The notes under the pieces: generated by a model | What the model saw: the letters and a program-made list of their open reading frames with translations, nothing else | What the model was told of the DNA's origin: nothing | The model's database searches: none | Shown: piece by piece, positions 27,901 to 38,744 of the stretch | Layout: each line of letters starts with the position of its first letter | Numbering within the stretch: position 1 is the first letter of the stretch | Assembly (NCBI GenBank): GCA_948470475.1 | Contig: OX419341.1 | Location: 5,745,353-5,809,352, forward strand | DNA length: 64,000 nucleotides | Origin: Galaxea fascicularis | Lineage: Eukaryota; Cnidaria; Anthozoa; Scleractinia; Euphylliidae | Direction: 5' to 3' | Program-made: the position numbers and the translations under genes

Positions 27901-28316
27901 TTCTCCTATTACCAAGAAGGGTAGAAATTAGTCCTTATCTTGAGGAGACAGCTGTTGAAGCCTGTATACATATAGTTCTGCAACACATCTTAGTTAACCC
28001 TATTGCTCCCAAGATCTGATTAGCAATTTTCCATACGTGTCCTTGCAAATTTAGTGGATTTGGTGTTATATTTAGATAACACCCTCCAGCTGATACATTT
28101 GTCTACTCTCATCACCCGTTTCCTTTATGATGTATTGAAATTGTGAGGAGAAGTTAGTTGGTAATCACTCCTGGGAGTTAAAAGGTTAATCAATTTACAT
28201 TATTTTTCAGGCGCCTTTTCCCGGGGGACCATCCTCGCGAGCTGTACGTTTGCCATCACCAATCAGTGCCCCAGTGTACCGTAGAGTTAGCCTTTAAACT
28301 GGGATTCGGCGTTTGA
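14100..28316 (+). CDS. INTU: Inturned planar cell polarity protein (CPLANE subunit)
   Basis: Exons: 14100-14206, 14839-15350, 16880-16965, 17140-17346, 18052-18167, 18482-18571, 19135-19212, 19345-19513, 20176-20229, 20603-20665, 20989-21114, 22104-22208, 22941-22990, 23638-23739, 24574-24731, 25480-25681, 27036-27222, 27388-27533, 28211-28316. All borders are GT..AG and phases join to 887 codons plus TGA; vertebrate INTU is about 940. A PDZ domain lies at roughly residues 140-245, followed by the three longin-like domains. Recognisable blocks are [58 protein letters not shown] and a C-terminal [13 protein letters not shown] acts with FUZ and WDPCP at the ciliary base in planar polarity and cilium assembly; the INTU-FUZ pair acts on Rab23. 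An in-frame TGA upstream makes 14100 the first usable ATG. The serine-rich linker (exons 15-16) diverges most. Least certain are exon 1 and the exon 14 donor. Confidence 0.95.
15769..15993. mobile_element. MITE in INTU intron 2
   Basis: A 225-bp element with inverted ends GCCTGGTTCACACT; the arms continue into TGTGACATA / TATGTCACTAGTG. The inside repeats CATAATGACATA-like words and has no coding frame. The target duplication is not clear (ATA occurs near both ends). Confidence 0.7.
16435..16536. mobile_element. 102-bp fold-back element in INTU intron 2
   Basis: The ends are perfect inverted copies of GGGGCTGGTTCCTGAAAGG, extended to about 24 bp through TGTAA. It is non-coding and would fold into a long hairpin in the INTU pre-mRNA. 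Confidence 0.75.
17430..17613. mobile_element. Fold-back element in INTU intron 4
   Basis: A 184-bp near-perfect hairpin. The outer arm GGCCATCTCTGAATTACCTC pairs with its right-hand copy with few mismatches. An inner arm around CATATGAAA / TTTCAAATG continues to the middle, so nearly the whole length is paired. It has no coding content. Confidence 0.75.
17795..17990. repeat. Diverged relative of the 54.6-kb long-TIR element
   Basis: This intron 4 sequence shares ordered blocks with 54698-54945: CCCAATCGTTAGTGAA, GTTACCATAACAAC, GACCTATTAGAAACACTTA, and TTCAGAGCCACTTTAA near the right end. The order and spacing match, so it is probably an old fragment of the same family. Confidence 0.5.
20363..20411. 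repeat. 16-bp-arm hairpin in INTU intron 9
   Basis: Arms GTGGTGGATATTTACC and its exact complement surround a 17-base loop CTCGCTGCTTCACAGCTT or close to it, itself partly self-complementary. It looks like the core of a MITE whose outer ends I could not fix. Confidence 0.55.
24107..24445. mobile_element. MITE in INTU intron 14
   Basis: A 339-bp non-coding element with inverted ends TACCCTAC(G/A)AGCAG. Next to the ends are related blocks AGTCTCCTTCCTCTTCCCG and its left-hand counterpart, and a short hairpin around CTTCCCAAAAAAATCGGGAAG. The target duplication is unclear. Confidence 0.65.
25178..25236. repeat. 17-bp-arm hairpin in INTU intron 15
   Basis: Arms AACAAATTATGCGATGT and its perfect complement flank a loop of about 24 bases. 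About 40 bases downstream is a second small stem (GGCGT..ACGCC) followed by GAAAC, similar in layout to the Penelope-type end cores elsewhere in the window. Confidence 0.5.
25768..25860. repeat. Purine-rich tract
   Basis: Almost pure A/G for about 90 bases in INTU intron 16, with several GGGG or longer runs. It could form G-quadruplex or triplex DNA; no coding role. Confidence 0.6.
25868..26740 (+). mobile_element. Penelope-like retroelement remnant, split by a SINE
   Basis: Two parts of one old element lie on either side of the SINE at 26128-26563. The left part encodes a fragment ([20 protein letters not shown] and following) resembling a basic helical region seen in cnidarian Penelope-like elements. 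The right part (26571-26740) carries CTGATGG..GTCGAAACGT, the same kind of core found at Penelope ends in this window. Removing the SINE and one copy of GACCAAT makes the flanks continuous. Family assignment is by resemblance only. Confidence 0.5.
26128..26563 (-). mobile_element. Full-length tRNA-derived SINE with 7-bp target duplication
   Basis: A 436-bp element on the minus strand, in INTU intron 16. The tRNA-like head is at the right; its B box GGGTTCAAGCCCC lies at 26505-26517 reversed. A central body follows, and a tail containing TAAAGCGCTTTGAGCCTTGG and TATATAAAT. It is flanked by GACCAAT on both sides (26121-26127 and 26564-26570). The A box is partly degraded, so this copy is probably not transcribed by Pol III. 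Same family as 9775-9930. Confidence 0.8.
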
Positions 28317-29544
28317 CCTAGAAATGCGCCATTATTATTAACTCCGGCCATAGCCATCAAGGTACAGCAAGGTCGCTTCTCATGTAACCTGTCGAGTGGG
28401 ATGGCGAAAAAGAATTTACTTCCGCAGAGTAGAGTACTTTCATAAAAGATACAAGGTCCAAGAGATGCAGCAAGGGTTTAAGACTGCTAGGAAGACGTGC
28501 GATCAGCGTCGCCATCTTAAATATGTTGGGTTGAATGCCAGTCCTATAGTTTCCAAGGCGTAGTTTGTTTACTTTTCACAGATTTTGTCATGGCTTGAGG
28601 GTCATCAAGTCATAAACAGCAACACACAAAATGGTCGGCAACAGTTATTTAGGATAGCTGTTCATCTTGATCAACTCGATCAGTACCAAATCCGATACTT
28701 TTGACTTGACAATGAATCGTCGAGTCTTGCATTCTTGTTTTGTTGTACGTTTTTTTCGATTTTCTTGGTTAGCCTTATATCTCACTCTGATGATGTGGGC
28801 CAAGTTGTAAAGAGTACTTTATTAAATTGTTTTATTTCCAAATGAACAAGAAAACTTCAGATGGGCAATAACTTTGAAAAACGAAACAGTCGTAAGTTTG
28901 TAAAACATGTTTGGACATACGTTTGTCATGTTCAGTTTTAAGAGTTCGTTATAATTTCATGGGTAATTACAGTAATCACAGTGTAATAAGAATAATGTAT
29001 ATTTAACTTCAAATTGGAACGAAAGTCTGCCACTGAATATGACATAGGTATGTGGAAACACATGCTGTTTTATTTTTTCAAGAAAATTGTTTTATATACT
29101 AACAAGATGCACTTTATCTTGTATGTAACTGATTTACTGTAGAGCCATACCTCGTTGGTGTTAAGTTCGGTTCGCGTTGCGTGACACAAAATCTCGTGAC
29201 GCCAACGGTAAAATTTCCTTTCCAGAGTCAAAATGTTGTTGTGTTAGCGGGAATCTTCGAAACGGCAAATGTTGATTGCAGGAAAAGGATTTTCAACCTT
29301 CGGAAATCTGATGAGGTCTTTGTATTTGCACATTGAGTTCACTATTAAAGTACATTTCTTAGCATGATTTTGACGTTAACAGCACGAAGATCAAGTAACT
29401 ATCAGGTAGCAGCTTATTCTGATTGCAATGTAGCCTCCGTTTAAGGACAACAGTAATTTTTCTCTTACAGTCGGTCTACATCGCTTTTGATAAGCAGTTT
29501 TTAAACTTAAACGATGTTTTAATATGCAGACACACGTCGTCTTA
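28317..29544. other. INTU 3' flank and intergenic DNA
   Basis: This should contain the INTU 3' untranslated region. I see no canonical AATAAA close to the stop; ATTAAA near 28822 is a possible polyadenylation signal. No other gene is visible. Confidence 0.4.
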
Positions 29545-30068
29545 GGGCCTGTTTGCATGGAGGTGGGGGACCCCAGGTAGGTGAGGTAACCCGCCTCTCC
29601 ATATAATCTCTCATTTTTATTTGATCATGTTTACATGATAGGTGGGGTAACCCGCCTAGGCGGATTGCCCGGTCTGCCAGGTAGGGTACCCCTGTCAGCC
29701 GGGGTCGCATTTTGCCATGTAAACGACTCAAGGTGGGGTAACCCGTCTAGCCAGGGTCGAGTTGCCTGAGCAGTTAACTGCCTTTGGCGGTGGCATTGCA
29801 TTATCAAAAGTGACAATAAAATGCCACAGCACTGAAATGTTGCAGCGAGAGCAGATAATGAGAGGAAAAGAACACTGACAGCCAAAATGCGTCGTTCGCC
29901 CGCCATTTTCTCGGTTTACATGCCTAGCGACCACGCAACAACTTCTAGTAACGTCACCCCGGGACCCCGGGGTTGTAAGTTTGCATGAAAACGCGGGCCA
30001 TTTTTCGACCACGGCTAGGCGGGTTACCTCACCTACCTGGGGTCCCCCACCTCCACGTAAACAGGCCC
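29545..30068. mobile_element. PIF/Harbinger-type MITE, TTA target duplication
   Basis: A 524-bp element with inverted ends starting GGGCCTGTTT. The arms extend some 50 bp through GGAGGTGGGGGACCCC and AGGTAACCCGCCT. It is flanked by TTA on both sides (29542-29544, 30069-30071). A TTA/TAA duplication together with GGG..TGTTT-type ends is characteristic of PIF/Harbinger. Inner copies of GGTGGGGTAACCCG suggest internal duplication. Open frames inside are repeat artefacts. Confidence 0.75.
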
Positions 30069-30138
30069 TTACAGAATATCCAGCGAGACTGAAAATGACC
30101 TTGGAAATTTTCTGTGCCATTAAGCAATTAAATTCTTT

Positions 30139-30239
30139 GCCTGCGTGGCAGGCGTTCGAAGAGGAGGGGAGTTTGGGCGCGCGAGAGCATGAAGGGCGAA
30201 TAAATTACCCCTCTCCCTTCGAACGCCTGCCATGCAGGC
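30139..30239. mobile_element. 101-bp fold-back MITE
   Basis: Inverted ends GCCTGC(G/A)TGGCAGGCGTTCGAAG (22 bp, one mismatch) around a short AT-rich middle. Its terminal words resemble those of the element at 38057-38330 (GCAGGCG). No clean target duplication. Confidence 0.65.
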
Positions 30240-31203
30240 TATGGTATTCTTAGTATTCAATGTGTAAAAAAAGGGCATTTGGAAAGTATATGTGTCCGAT
30301 GAAGCTGTTTTTCAGTTTGTTCCTCTCCGGAGGAAAGAGTTACAGGAAACTGCTGGAACTTTCAAAAAAGAAGTAGAATATTCCTGAAAATCTGTTTAAT
30401 ACTGGCCACGCGTCATGCCGGTTGACTCTCCTGCGGTCTGGAGTCCACGTCCACGTACATTTTGCAGGTACCAAATCTTTTTTCGTGGTTAAGTCTAACA
30501 GTTATTTGTTTGCTCATCTTTCTTTCGCTTGTTGTTGTTGTTGTTGTCCTTTCTTGTTACTTTTTTGGACGCTGGGGGACGTGTCTGCATACGTTACGGG
30601 GTTTTCTAAAATAGATTGTTCGTTCGACTGCTGGTGATTAAATTGGTAACGCTCACAATAATAACCTATAAAGAACGAAAAATTATTGAAATTTGATGTA
30701 TACATGTACCAAACAATTATTTAGTTATTTTCAAAGGAATTGTACATCAAATTGCTACATAAATATATAATAAAACTTCTAAACCAAGAAAAGAGTCACA
30801 ACGCCTATTTTCTGAAAAAACTTTACGTAGATGCTTTTGGCCTATTTTGACGTCTGTAGTTTGTTTGCGTGGAGTTCCGATTCCTGTAAGATAAAACAGT
30901 GAATCGAATCGAATCGAGAATCGAGGCGTACAAAACATCGGCATTTCAATTCAGTTGGTCACCAAGCAAGTAATTTCAGAGAGGTTATGGCCTTCACTCT
31001 TGATCGAATGCATGTATGGAATTCGCGCCAGAAACCATGGCAATTAATTCCATAATTATGACGTAAACAATCGCCAGTCGTTGAGCTTCCAGTTTTGCCG
31101 TTTCGTGCATCATCGTTGTCTCTGGTGGTGGAAGTTAAGCAGCTTTAACAACCGCGGATTAAATAAAATTTCTTTCCTCTTCGATATCGAGAGTGCCAAC
31201 AAC
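30240..31203. other. Intergenic, upstream of the BCH gene
   Basis: A (GTT)n run at about 30531-30546 and a short GAATC repeat near 30901. The end of this stretch is presumably the promoter and leader of the BCH-domain gene; no TATA box is obvious. Confidence 0.45.
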
Positions 31204-34200
31204 ATGAGTCGGGTAAGTTACAAGAAATTTTTTGTCACCTTTTCATAAAGAAAACTGATTTCTTATTTTACTTAAATGAAGACTACACAAATTATATGAG
31301 AGCGCGGTAGATTGATTTCTTGTCTTACTGAAGTGAATATTCACAAATTAAATGAGAGGGCGGCTGTAGATTGCAGCAGGTACAACGCAGATTAGTTAGT
31401 TGCGTAGACGAACTTATGTAGCGTTATAATAAGCTTGCCTTGTTGCTGGCAATTTGTTTTTCAGTTGCGTTTCTAATGAAGTATGAAATTCAGTTATAAA
31501 CCATGCGCGCGCCGAACTGGTATTTCAAGTTTTCGTGTGATTAAACCATCACTGAAATGCGTACTAATGCAACGAATAGGAATGCGCAAACGCAAAGAGC
31601 TCTTGTTTGAATTATGCAATGGTGTGGTGCTAGCAATTTGTTAAGTAGAACCGATGGAATGGAAATTAAAGTGAGGAGTTAAGTTAGGAAGAACCTCAAG
31701 GAAATAAAAAAACGAAAGATAAGTAGTATCAACTTTGAATTCCTACTGAATGTCGGGCGGCCGTCTTTGCTCTGTCAACTGAAAACGAAACGACGCTCAC
31801 CGTTTTGAGGAACCTAAAAGTTCCTTTGCTGTTTACCCTTGACCAGAGCCTACTTTCTCATTACAGTGTCACCATTTCAGCTAACACACAGGTTATGAGA
31901 ATAAAGAAAACGACCATCAAACATGAAATGTCTTGATGTTTAAACAAACTCTCTGAACTAGTGCTATACGAAAAAAAGTGAGACCGGTTAAGAGAAAATG
32001 CAAGAGAACAACAAACTACAGTGATCAAGTGGCGCTGTGCTGGCACGTGCTTCGCATTTGTCCATTTAGCTTCCCCTCTTCGGTTCTAACAGTATACAGG
32101 GTATAACTTTTAAGTCAAGTGGTCTAAGAAATATCAGTTAAGTTAAATTTCTCTGACCAGCATTATAAAAATGGTTTTACTGTCTTATACAAGTTTTTGC
32201 TGAAAATGTGCAAAAGGAGGGATTTACTAAGGTCGTTCCTGCCACAACATTGCCTGCGTACTTGTGAGGCCGGCTGCACTACAGCGCAAGAGCATGTGCA
32301 TGCGTACAGCCATTTTAGTCTCCACTTCCTCTCGCCTAAACACGCTTTCAAAATAGCTACTTTTTACTTCATTAACTTGTTGTTGCTACGGCGGAGACGA
32401 CAAACTAGACGTTTTGCAAAAACAGAAGTCTTCACAGTCTTGTTCAGTTCGTAAACTTCAACTCGCGATCGTAATTTGCATTTCATCACCCCTAACTTTC
32501 GTTCTTTTAAGCCCATTGCGGAAATGTCCTCAAATTAATGTTGTACTCTCTGCTCCTTGTTTCTTGCAAGCTTAAATCATGATATTATAGGGAATAGATC
32601 CATATTCCTCACCCTCCTACCAAATAAATAAGGAAGAAGGAAATAAAAATTTCACTGCCACTATTTTTAAGCTAATATCTCGGTTTTGTAGCGCGGTTTC
32701 ATTTTCAATTTTTAATGGGACTGACCGCTCATAAAATCATTGGTACTGGCATGCGAGCTCAAAGTTTCTTTTAATTTCATTTACAGTTACAAGAGTTTTA
32801 TGATCACAAAAAATCGTTTGCCTTCACTGGTACAAAGAACTTATCTGTACATGCACCTAACAAGTTTGAAAACTGCAATAAGTCTTGTTTGTCTTGGCCT
32901 ATTTTTGAAGTACAAATTGGTCCCAGTTGACATTTGGTTAAGACTTGCAAAGCAGCAATATCGTAAAGAATTGTTTTAATTTACAAGTAAAATGCCAATC
33001 AGGAGAAGTACCAAAATAGAACGGCCATAGTTCTATCTAAAAAGTTGCGTTTGCTCATTTAAATTCTTTGCGAGAATAGCGCGCGCTAAGTCGTGTACAA
33101 GTTTCCTGTGTCCTAATTTCACGGAAAGAGTAACGAAAGTCTATCGAACTATCGACAAAACCTGATTTAGACGTCTCGATCTGTAGAGAATGACCCGACC
33201 AAAGTTACGGCTAAAAACTAAGATACGAAACGCGCATCGAAAAAAAAAGAATAGGAAGTATAAATTCTGAATGGGGATTCGTGAAATGGGCAAATTCTCT
33301 AGATAAACAATTACACGTCACGAATTTAAGAACTATATGATTGTGACGCAACGTAGTTGTCTGCGCAACGTTTATAAATTTTTCTCTTTCACCGTTTCGG
33401 TCTCACGCCGCGGATATATAGTTGGTGACTATTGTGAAACATAAGCAATTCATTTTCCTCTGAAAGAACATTGACAAATATGAAGGTATGTCATTTCATT
33501 ATTTACCTTGGTAGAGAGAAACGCAAAAGGCTTACAGTCAGTAGGGGCTTGTGAGCAGCAAACGCGACGCAAATTAGCCTGGCGTATATCAACTTCTGTA
33601 TCATGGACTGTTCTTGTATCTTAACGATTGAAAGCTATTTGCGATTTGGAGATGAGTTATCTGGGGTTATTTTTTTTTTTCTTTGCGTCTTTAGCATTTC
33701 GTACCGTCTTTTCATCGGAATTTATTATGCGTGCATTAACTGGTTTCTTTCCCATTTCTTTCCCGGATAACAGACAACTAAACCGGCCTCATCCCTGTAA
33801 TTCTATTACTGTTGCAAAAATTATTTGCACTTATAACCCACAAAAATGAACGTTAATTTTATTTCCTTATTGCACAGCAGGCAACTTCGTGTTGAATTAG
33901 TTATCACAACAAAACGTTGAGCATCCGGGCTGAGGCGCGCACAGTCTTATTACAACGGCAAAAAAGATTACGTATGTTGTTCTTGCGTTGGAAATAAAAT
34001 GTTGGTAAGGCTAGGTGGAATTAATATAAAGTGGAATCAGTTTCAAGGAAATTAAAACACAGACGTTGGGAAGAAACCTACCGAAATAAAATATATAGAC
34101 TGTATAGACTATATAGAAAATCATTTCCTATATTCACTCTGCTTTTTTACGATTCATAATCAGTCATGACTCTCGAAATTGTTGTGATTACTGCGCATCT

Positions 34201-37200
34201 GATACCATCATTCTACGGATTGTGGTTCTTGGGCTCCGGTGCAATATTAAAATACTTCAAGAAGCGCCAAAAATATTGAAAGCCCGCGCATCATTTGCGT
34301 TGTGCCTGCGGAATATCACAGGCCTCATTCAGCTGAATACATGGGCTCCTGAGGCCGTGTCAAAATCACTGACCTGTTTTGCCGCCGGCTTTCACGGCGC
34401 AGTAACTCACGAAATTGAGTCGGCGCTCACGGCGTTCAGTGATAGTCAAAGGTCTTTTGCATTTTCTTCTCTTATCACAGGCCGACGAACATGTTCGGAG
34501 ATACGCCTCAGAAGTAGTGCGAGTCATAATAGCTAATGCCAAGGTAGAGTACAAAACTAGACAGAAGATTAAAGATCAGGAGTGCTTGAGAGCATTTGCC
34601 AAGCGAGCCGTCCACAACGTCCTGGATTTAGTCCGCCAGAAAGTTCAGGTGCGATTCAATAAAACATTACTACGAAATATGAAAATGTGAAGCTTGTGGG
34701 GTGTGGCTTGTTACTACGAAATATTTTAGCCATTAAATGAACAGCAGGAATTTAAGCAAGATGTTTGTGTCGCAGAGTAGATATAATTATCAGTAATAAT
34801 ATAAGGTTGCAGTCCGCATATACTGCCTTGAAAAGTCATTCACCAATTAAACGGGGTCGAAGCATGGTGGACAGCGTTCATAATGGCATCACTGGAGAGA
34901 ATTTGCTTTACCAACTTACACTGCACGGACAAAAAGTAATAAATAGGCTTTTCCATGCGTTGCAAATGTTAGCGACGATAAATAAGAAACAATCAAGCAA
35001 GAAGAAACGAAAAGCACAAAACACACAAAGAAGTGATTCGAATAGTCTATCATTACATATACATCAGTACGGGAGTGCTCTTACCAAACATACATGTGCA
35101 ACTTGTTTACTTGCAGAATGAAGATCAAACTGAATGCGTTAAGAAGTCGCAACAAACCGGTAAGAATTAATTTATTATCAATATCGTCATCATCGTGGCG
35201 CTTAATAGAGGTTGTACAGAACGCACAAGGAAGACGGTATCTACATGTATATCACATGGATTAATTAATGTACATGCAGTTTATGGCTCTTACTTCGTGT
35301 ACCAGATACAGATGACGTAAAACAAAAGAACAATACCTCATAACCCCTAAGGCACTGACATGTAACTAAACATAATTGTTCTGATTTTCAGAGCCCGAAA
35401 TACCGAGCTTTCTAGACAGGGAAAAGATTGCCCCTTACAAGAACTTCATAAAATTGAGCGGTAAGATAGTAAAAATGAACGTAGTCATATTTGAGGCGGG
35501 TTCCTTCATTTGGTTTGAAATAGGTCAGGCCCCGGTTGTTCAAAGGCTGGATAGCGCTATCCACCGGATAAATATCTATCCAGTGGATAGTACAATTAGC
35601 TTTCCCATTACTTATCCGCTGGATAGGAATTTATCCGGTGGATAGCGCTATCCAACGTTTGAACAACCGGGGCCAGGACTATTCAGTCACGTGATGCGTT
35701 TAGGCCAATCGCGTACGAGCGAGAATATTTTTCGTGTTTGTCCTTCAGGTCTTAAGAGTGTCGATGGCAGCGAAATTATTCTGATAGATACATCAATTCT
35801 TCCCCGTAAGAGGACTTTCAAGAGGCAGCCGAAAGGATCACCCTCTGCGTTCAATGAAACGATGCAGTCCTTGTGCTCGTAAGTATATATGGCTCAAGTC
35901 CGCATCCTGAGTAGAAAATATCATAGCGCCGTGAACACGAAGGGATACTGTCTTTAGATTTATAGCAATGCCAAATCCTCCTTGGATATATGGCTTCAAT
36001 TCGCTCCCATTGCAGGCAACTGAATAAGATCAAAGCAGATTGTGAGACAATTATAAAAGCCATTATGTAACGTATTCCTTTAAATAAATGACTTTTAACT
36101 GAAAATGAAACTTGTGCTCAGTGGAATTGGACGAGATGATGATGCGACTTTTACCCTTTCACCGTTTAGGTTCTAACAAAAAAAGAACCCGAACCATACT
36201 TTGATTGCACACCGGCGCGTAGTGAATATTCTTCCTTATCACGACGTTGTTTCATTTTCAATCCAAGTCTCCTTTTAGCATTCGTCAAACGTATGTTATA
36301 GGTTTTAATGGTTTTCATATTCATACAGCTACGCAGAATACTTCATAGACACCAAGGTGAAGAGTGGTGACTACACTGTTTTGATCCACACTACCAACGA
36401 CACCCGTACCAAGACCCCCGCCTTGAAGTGGGCAAATCATTTTTATAAAATATTAATTAACAGGTAAGAAACTATGGCTACACAAAAGAAAAAATTGGCA
36501 CTCAGCTGGATTTCTACTTTGGTTATGAAAAAAAAAAAAAAAACTTGCCATGAAACCACTGATCTGGTCGATGTTTCTCGTGTTTGGGTCGATAATTAGT
36601 TCTTTAAGTTACTTTTCAAATTTTTGCCATGATTTTGAAATTGCCACTACATGCAAGTCAGTGCAAGTTCCTGTTTCTCGAAAGTGAACAAAAAGATACA
36701 GTGACAGTTATTTACTGAAGGACGTTCGCGTGAAAATTTTCCAACATTGATTTTTTTCTGAGACTTTTACCACTGTAAGATGATAAGTTAGTTATGTCAG
36801 AAATGTAAAAAAAATGGGGGCTCTCCTTCTTCATTTTGGAAAGAACATGCCCGGAAGAACACCCTAAGTCTGAAAAAATCGGGCTTCGTTAGCGATCGAA
36901 TAAGGCCACAATGTCTGTAAGTCCAAAAATAATGCATTTAAGTCTTTGAAGTGAAATGTTCTCTGCCAAATATTGTTTAAGTTGGCCTATTAAGTGAATT
37001 TAGTCAACTGGTGAGGTTCCTCAAAGACCAAATTCGCATTTAGTGACCATAGTTTCACGCACCTTGCAGCCGCAAGATGGCAGGATTCGATGTCCCGTGG
37101 ACAGAAATCTTGATCTTTTTTTTAAACTTCCCACATTGATTTTTTGTTCATTTTTGGACAATGAGGAGATAATTGTAAATAAAATATATTTCTGGAAAGA

Positions 37201-38744
37201 AAAGCAGGAGTCACCGACCATTTAAGAGAGTAAACTGAAGACGAAGGGAACGCAACAGCTACCATCCTTTTAGTTGCTTAGCTTTCTTCCTCAGCGCACG
37301 CGTTCAATGGTTGACGTGGCAAGACCTTGCGACATGGATTTCGTGCGCAGTAGGGATGCGCGTGAACAATTACCGCGAACGTCCTTGAACAAATACTTTT
37401 TTAACTGCCTTTCAGTTACGGTGCGTTGAAGAAGTGCGTCATCTCCAAGCCTTCTTTAAAACTGAAAGCTGCTGTCATTTTGAAGAAGCCATTTATGCGG
37501 TAAGTGTTAATTGTAGCATATTTGGCACAATAACTGAAATACTGGCCTTTTGCATCCACCACAAGGAGGGCAGTGATTTTAAGTGATGGGAATATTACGA
37601 TAACACTTCTCAGTATCTCATATGGATTACGATTGTCATTGGCTCGATCCTTGGAATTCTTAATGCAGGGTTTTTCCGAAAATAACGCACCATGTTGACT
37701 CGGAATGTAATCTCCTAAAGTTTTTCATTCTAACTTGCAATTTTTGGCGTTATGACTGTTTACTTCACAACATGTTTTAGTAGTTTGTAATTTGCTTTCC
37801 AAATTGCCTTTTCCAAAGAATTTGTCTCAACTGAAACAAACTGATATTGAAGTAAAGGTCTCTTTATTTAGATCGGTCATGCGTAACAAAGTTCAATTTG
37901 TGAATGACGTGAAGAAGTTCTGTGAAGGTCAAGGTAAGAATGTGGGCTAGTAACTACTGGAGAACCACACTCAAAAGATAGATATAATCTCTGGCGTAAG
38001 AAATCAAATTCGATTCGTTAACTTACAGAGGGGAGAAATGCCATGCCGTTTTCCACTGGCCTGCAGAGCAGGCGTATTTTAGTAGGCGAGCGATAGGATA
38101 GGATTCATACTATGCGCCATCTTGGATGATGAAACTGATAGAGGCTTGGGCGAGCCAAAACTTGATTCTAAGGGAAAGGATGTTTTAGAAGAGGGGGAGG
38201 GAAACATTTCTCTTCTCCGCCCCCTCCCCGCCCCTCCTCCACTAGTCCCAGTTCTCTATTGATGCGCATCCAATATGGCGGCCTTCGAACGAGAGTTTGT
38301 ATAAACAAGTGTCGCCTGCTCTGGAGGCTAGTTTTCCACACATGCCCCAAACACGCCAATATATCGTATTTAAACCAATTATCCAGTCCGAATTAAGAAC
38401 GAATCTGTAGTTATCCAAGATGCAATGTTTTGCAGTCGCGATTGTAACTCAAACCCGCTGTCTTCATGGCTTCATTTTCATTACCAGACTGTATGCAGGT
38501 TTTAATTGAAGTGTGGCCGCGGGCCATCTTTGATCGTTATGCGCAGGACGTCTGTTATCTTTGTTAAAATGATGCAAGCGATTAGCTTACCGGGCATCTG
38601 CATACGGCTCTTACACTTAAGGGAACTACGATTTGCGCAAGTACACTGTTATATATATACTGTGGCTCCTCCCGTTAAATATTTCATTTATATTTTTTTC
38701 TTTGTCTTTTTCCAGGCCTTCCAGACTCCTTCATCTCCATGTAA
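31204..38744 (+). CDS. BCH / CRAL-TRIO_2 domain protein
   Basis: Exons: 31204-31212, 34481-34648, 35117-35159, 35392-35460, 35749-35878, 36329-36463, 37416-37499, 37872-37933, 38716-38744. All borders are GT..AG and phases join to 242 codons plus TAA. Residues about 98-240 resemble the BCH / divergent CRAL-TRIO domain of BNIP2, PRUNE2, ARHGAP1 and GDAP2: GSEIILIDTSILPR, then FIDTKVKSGDYTVLIHT, KWANHFYK, LKKCVISKPSLKLKAAVIL, KKPFM and KVQFVNDVKKF. These domains bind small GTPases, their regulators or lipids. There is no RhoGAP or Macro domain, so this is a stand-alone BCH protein. The N-terminal ~60 residues are helical and basic and not recognised. Exon 1 codes only three residues; a rival first exon lies at 33480. 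AATAAA at 39338 or 39899 may end the message. Confidence 0.85.
33415..33420 (+). promoter_or_regulatory. TATA box of a possible second BCH-gene promoter
   Basis: TATATA stands about 60 bases before an ATG with good context (AAAT-ATG-AAG) that is followed at once by a strong donor GTATGT. That spacing would leave a leader of roughly 30 bases. Confidence 0.4.
33480..33485 (+). CDS. Alternative two-codon first exon of the BCH gene
   Basis: ATGAAG followed by the donor GTATGT at 33486. It ends in phase 0, like the upstream first exon at 31204-31212, so it would join exon 2 at 34481 in frame and give a 241-residue protein differing only at its first residues. Not proven without transcript data. 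Confidence 0.4.
35528..35674. mobile_element. 147-bp fold-back MITE in the BCH gene
   Basis: Ends are inverted copies of GGCCCCGGTTGTTCAAA, and the arms continue through GGATAGCGCTATCC and CCGGATAAAT for about 45 bp. Inside, CTATCC/GGATAG words recur as smaller nested palindromes, so several hairpin forms are possible. It lies in intron 4. Confidence 0.75.
38057..38330. mobile_element. Mutator-type MITE with 9-bp target duplication
   Basis: A 274-bp non-coding element in the last intron of the BCH gene. Its ends match as T(G/A)GCCT(G/C)CAGAGCAGGCG. The duplication GTTTTCCAC is perfect (38048-38056 and 38331-38339). Confidence 0.8.
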
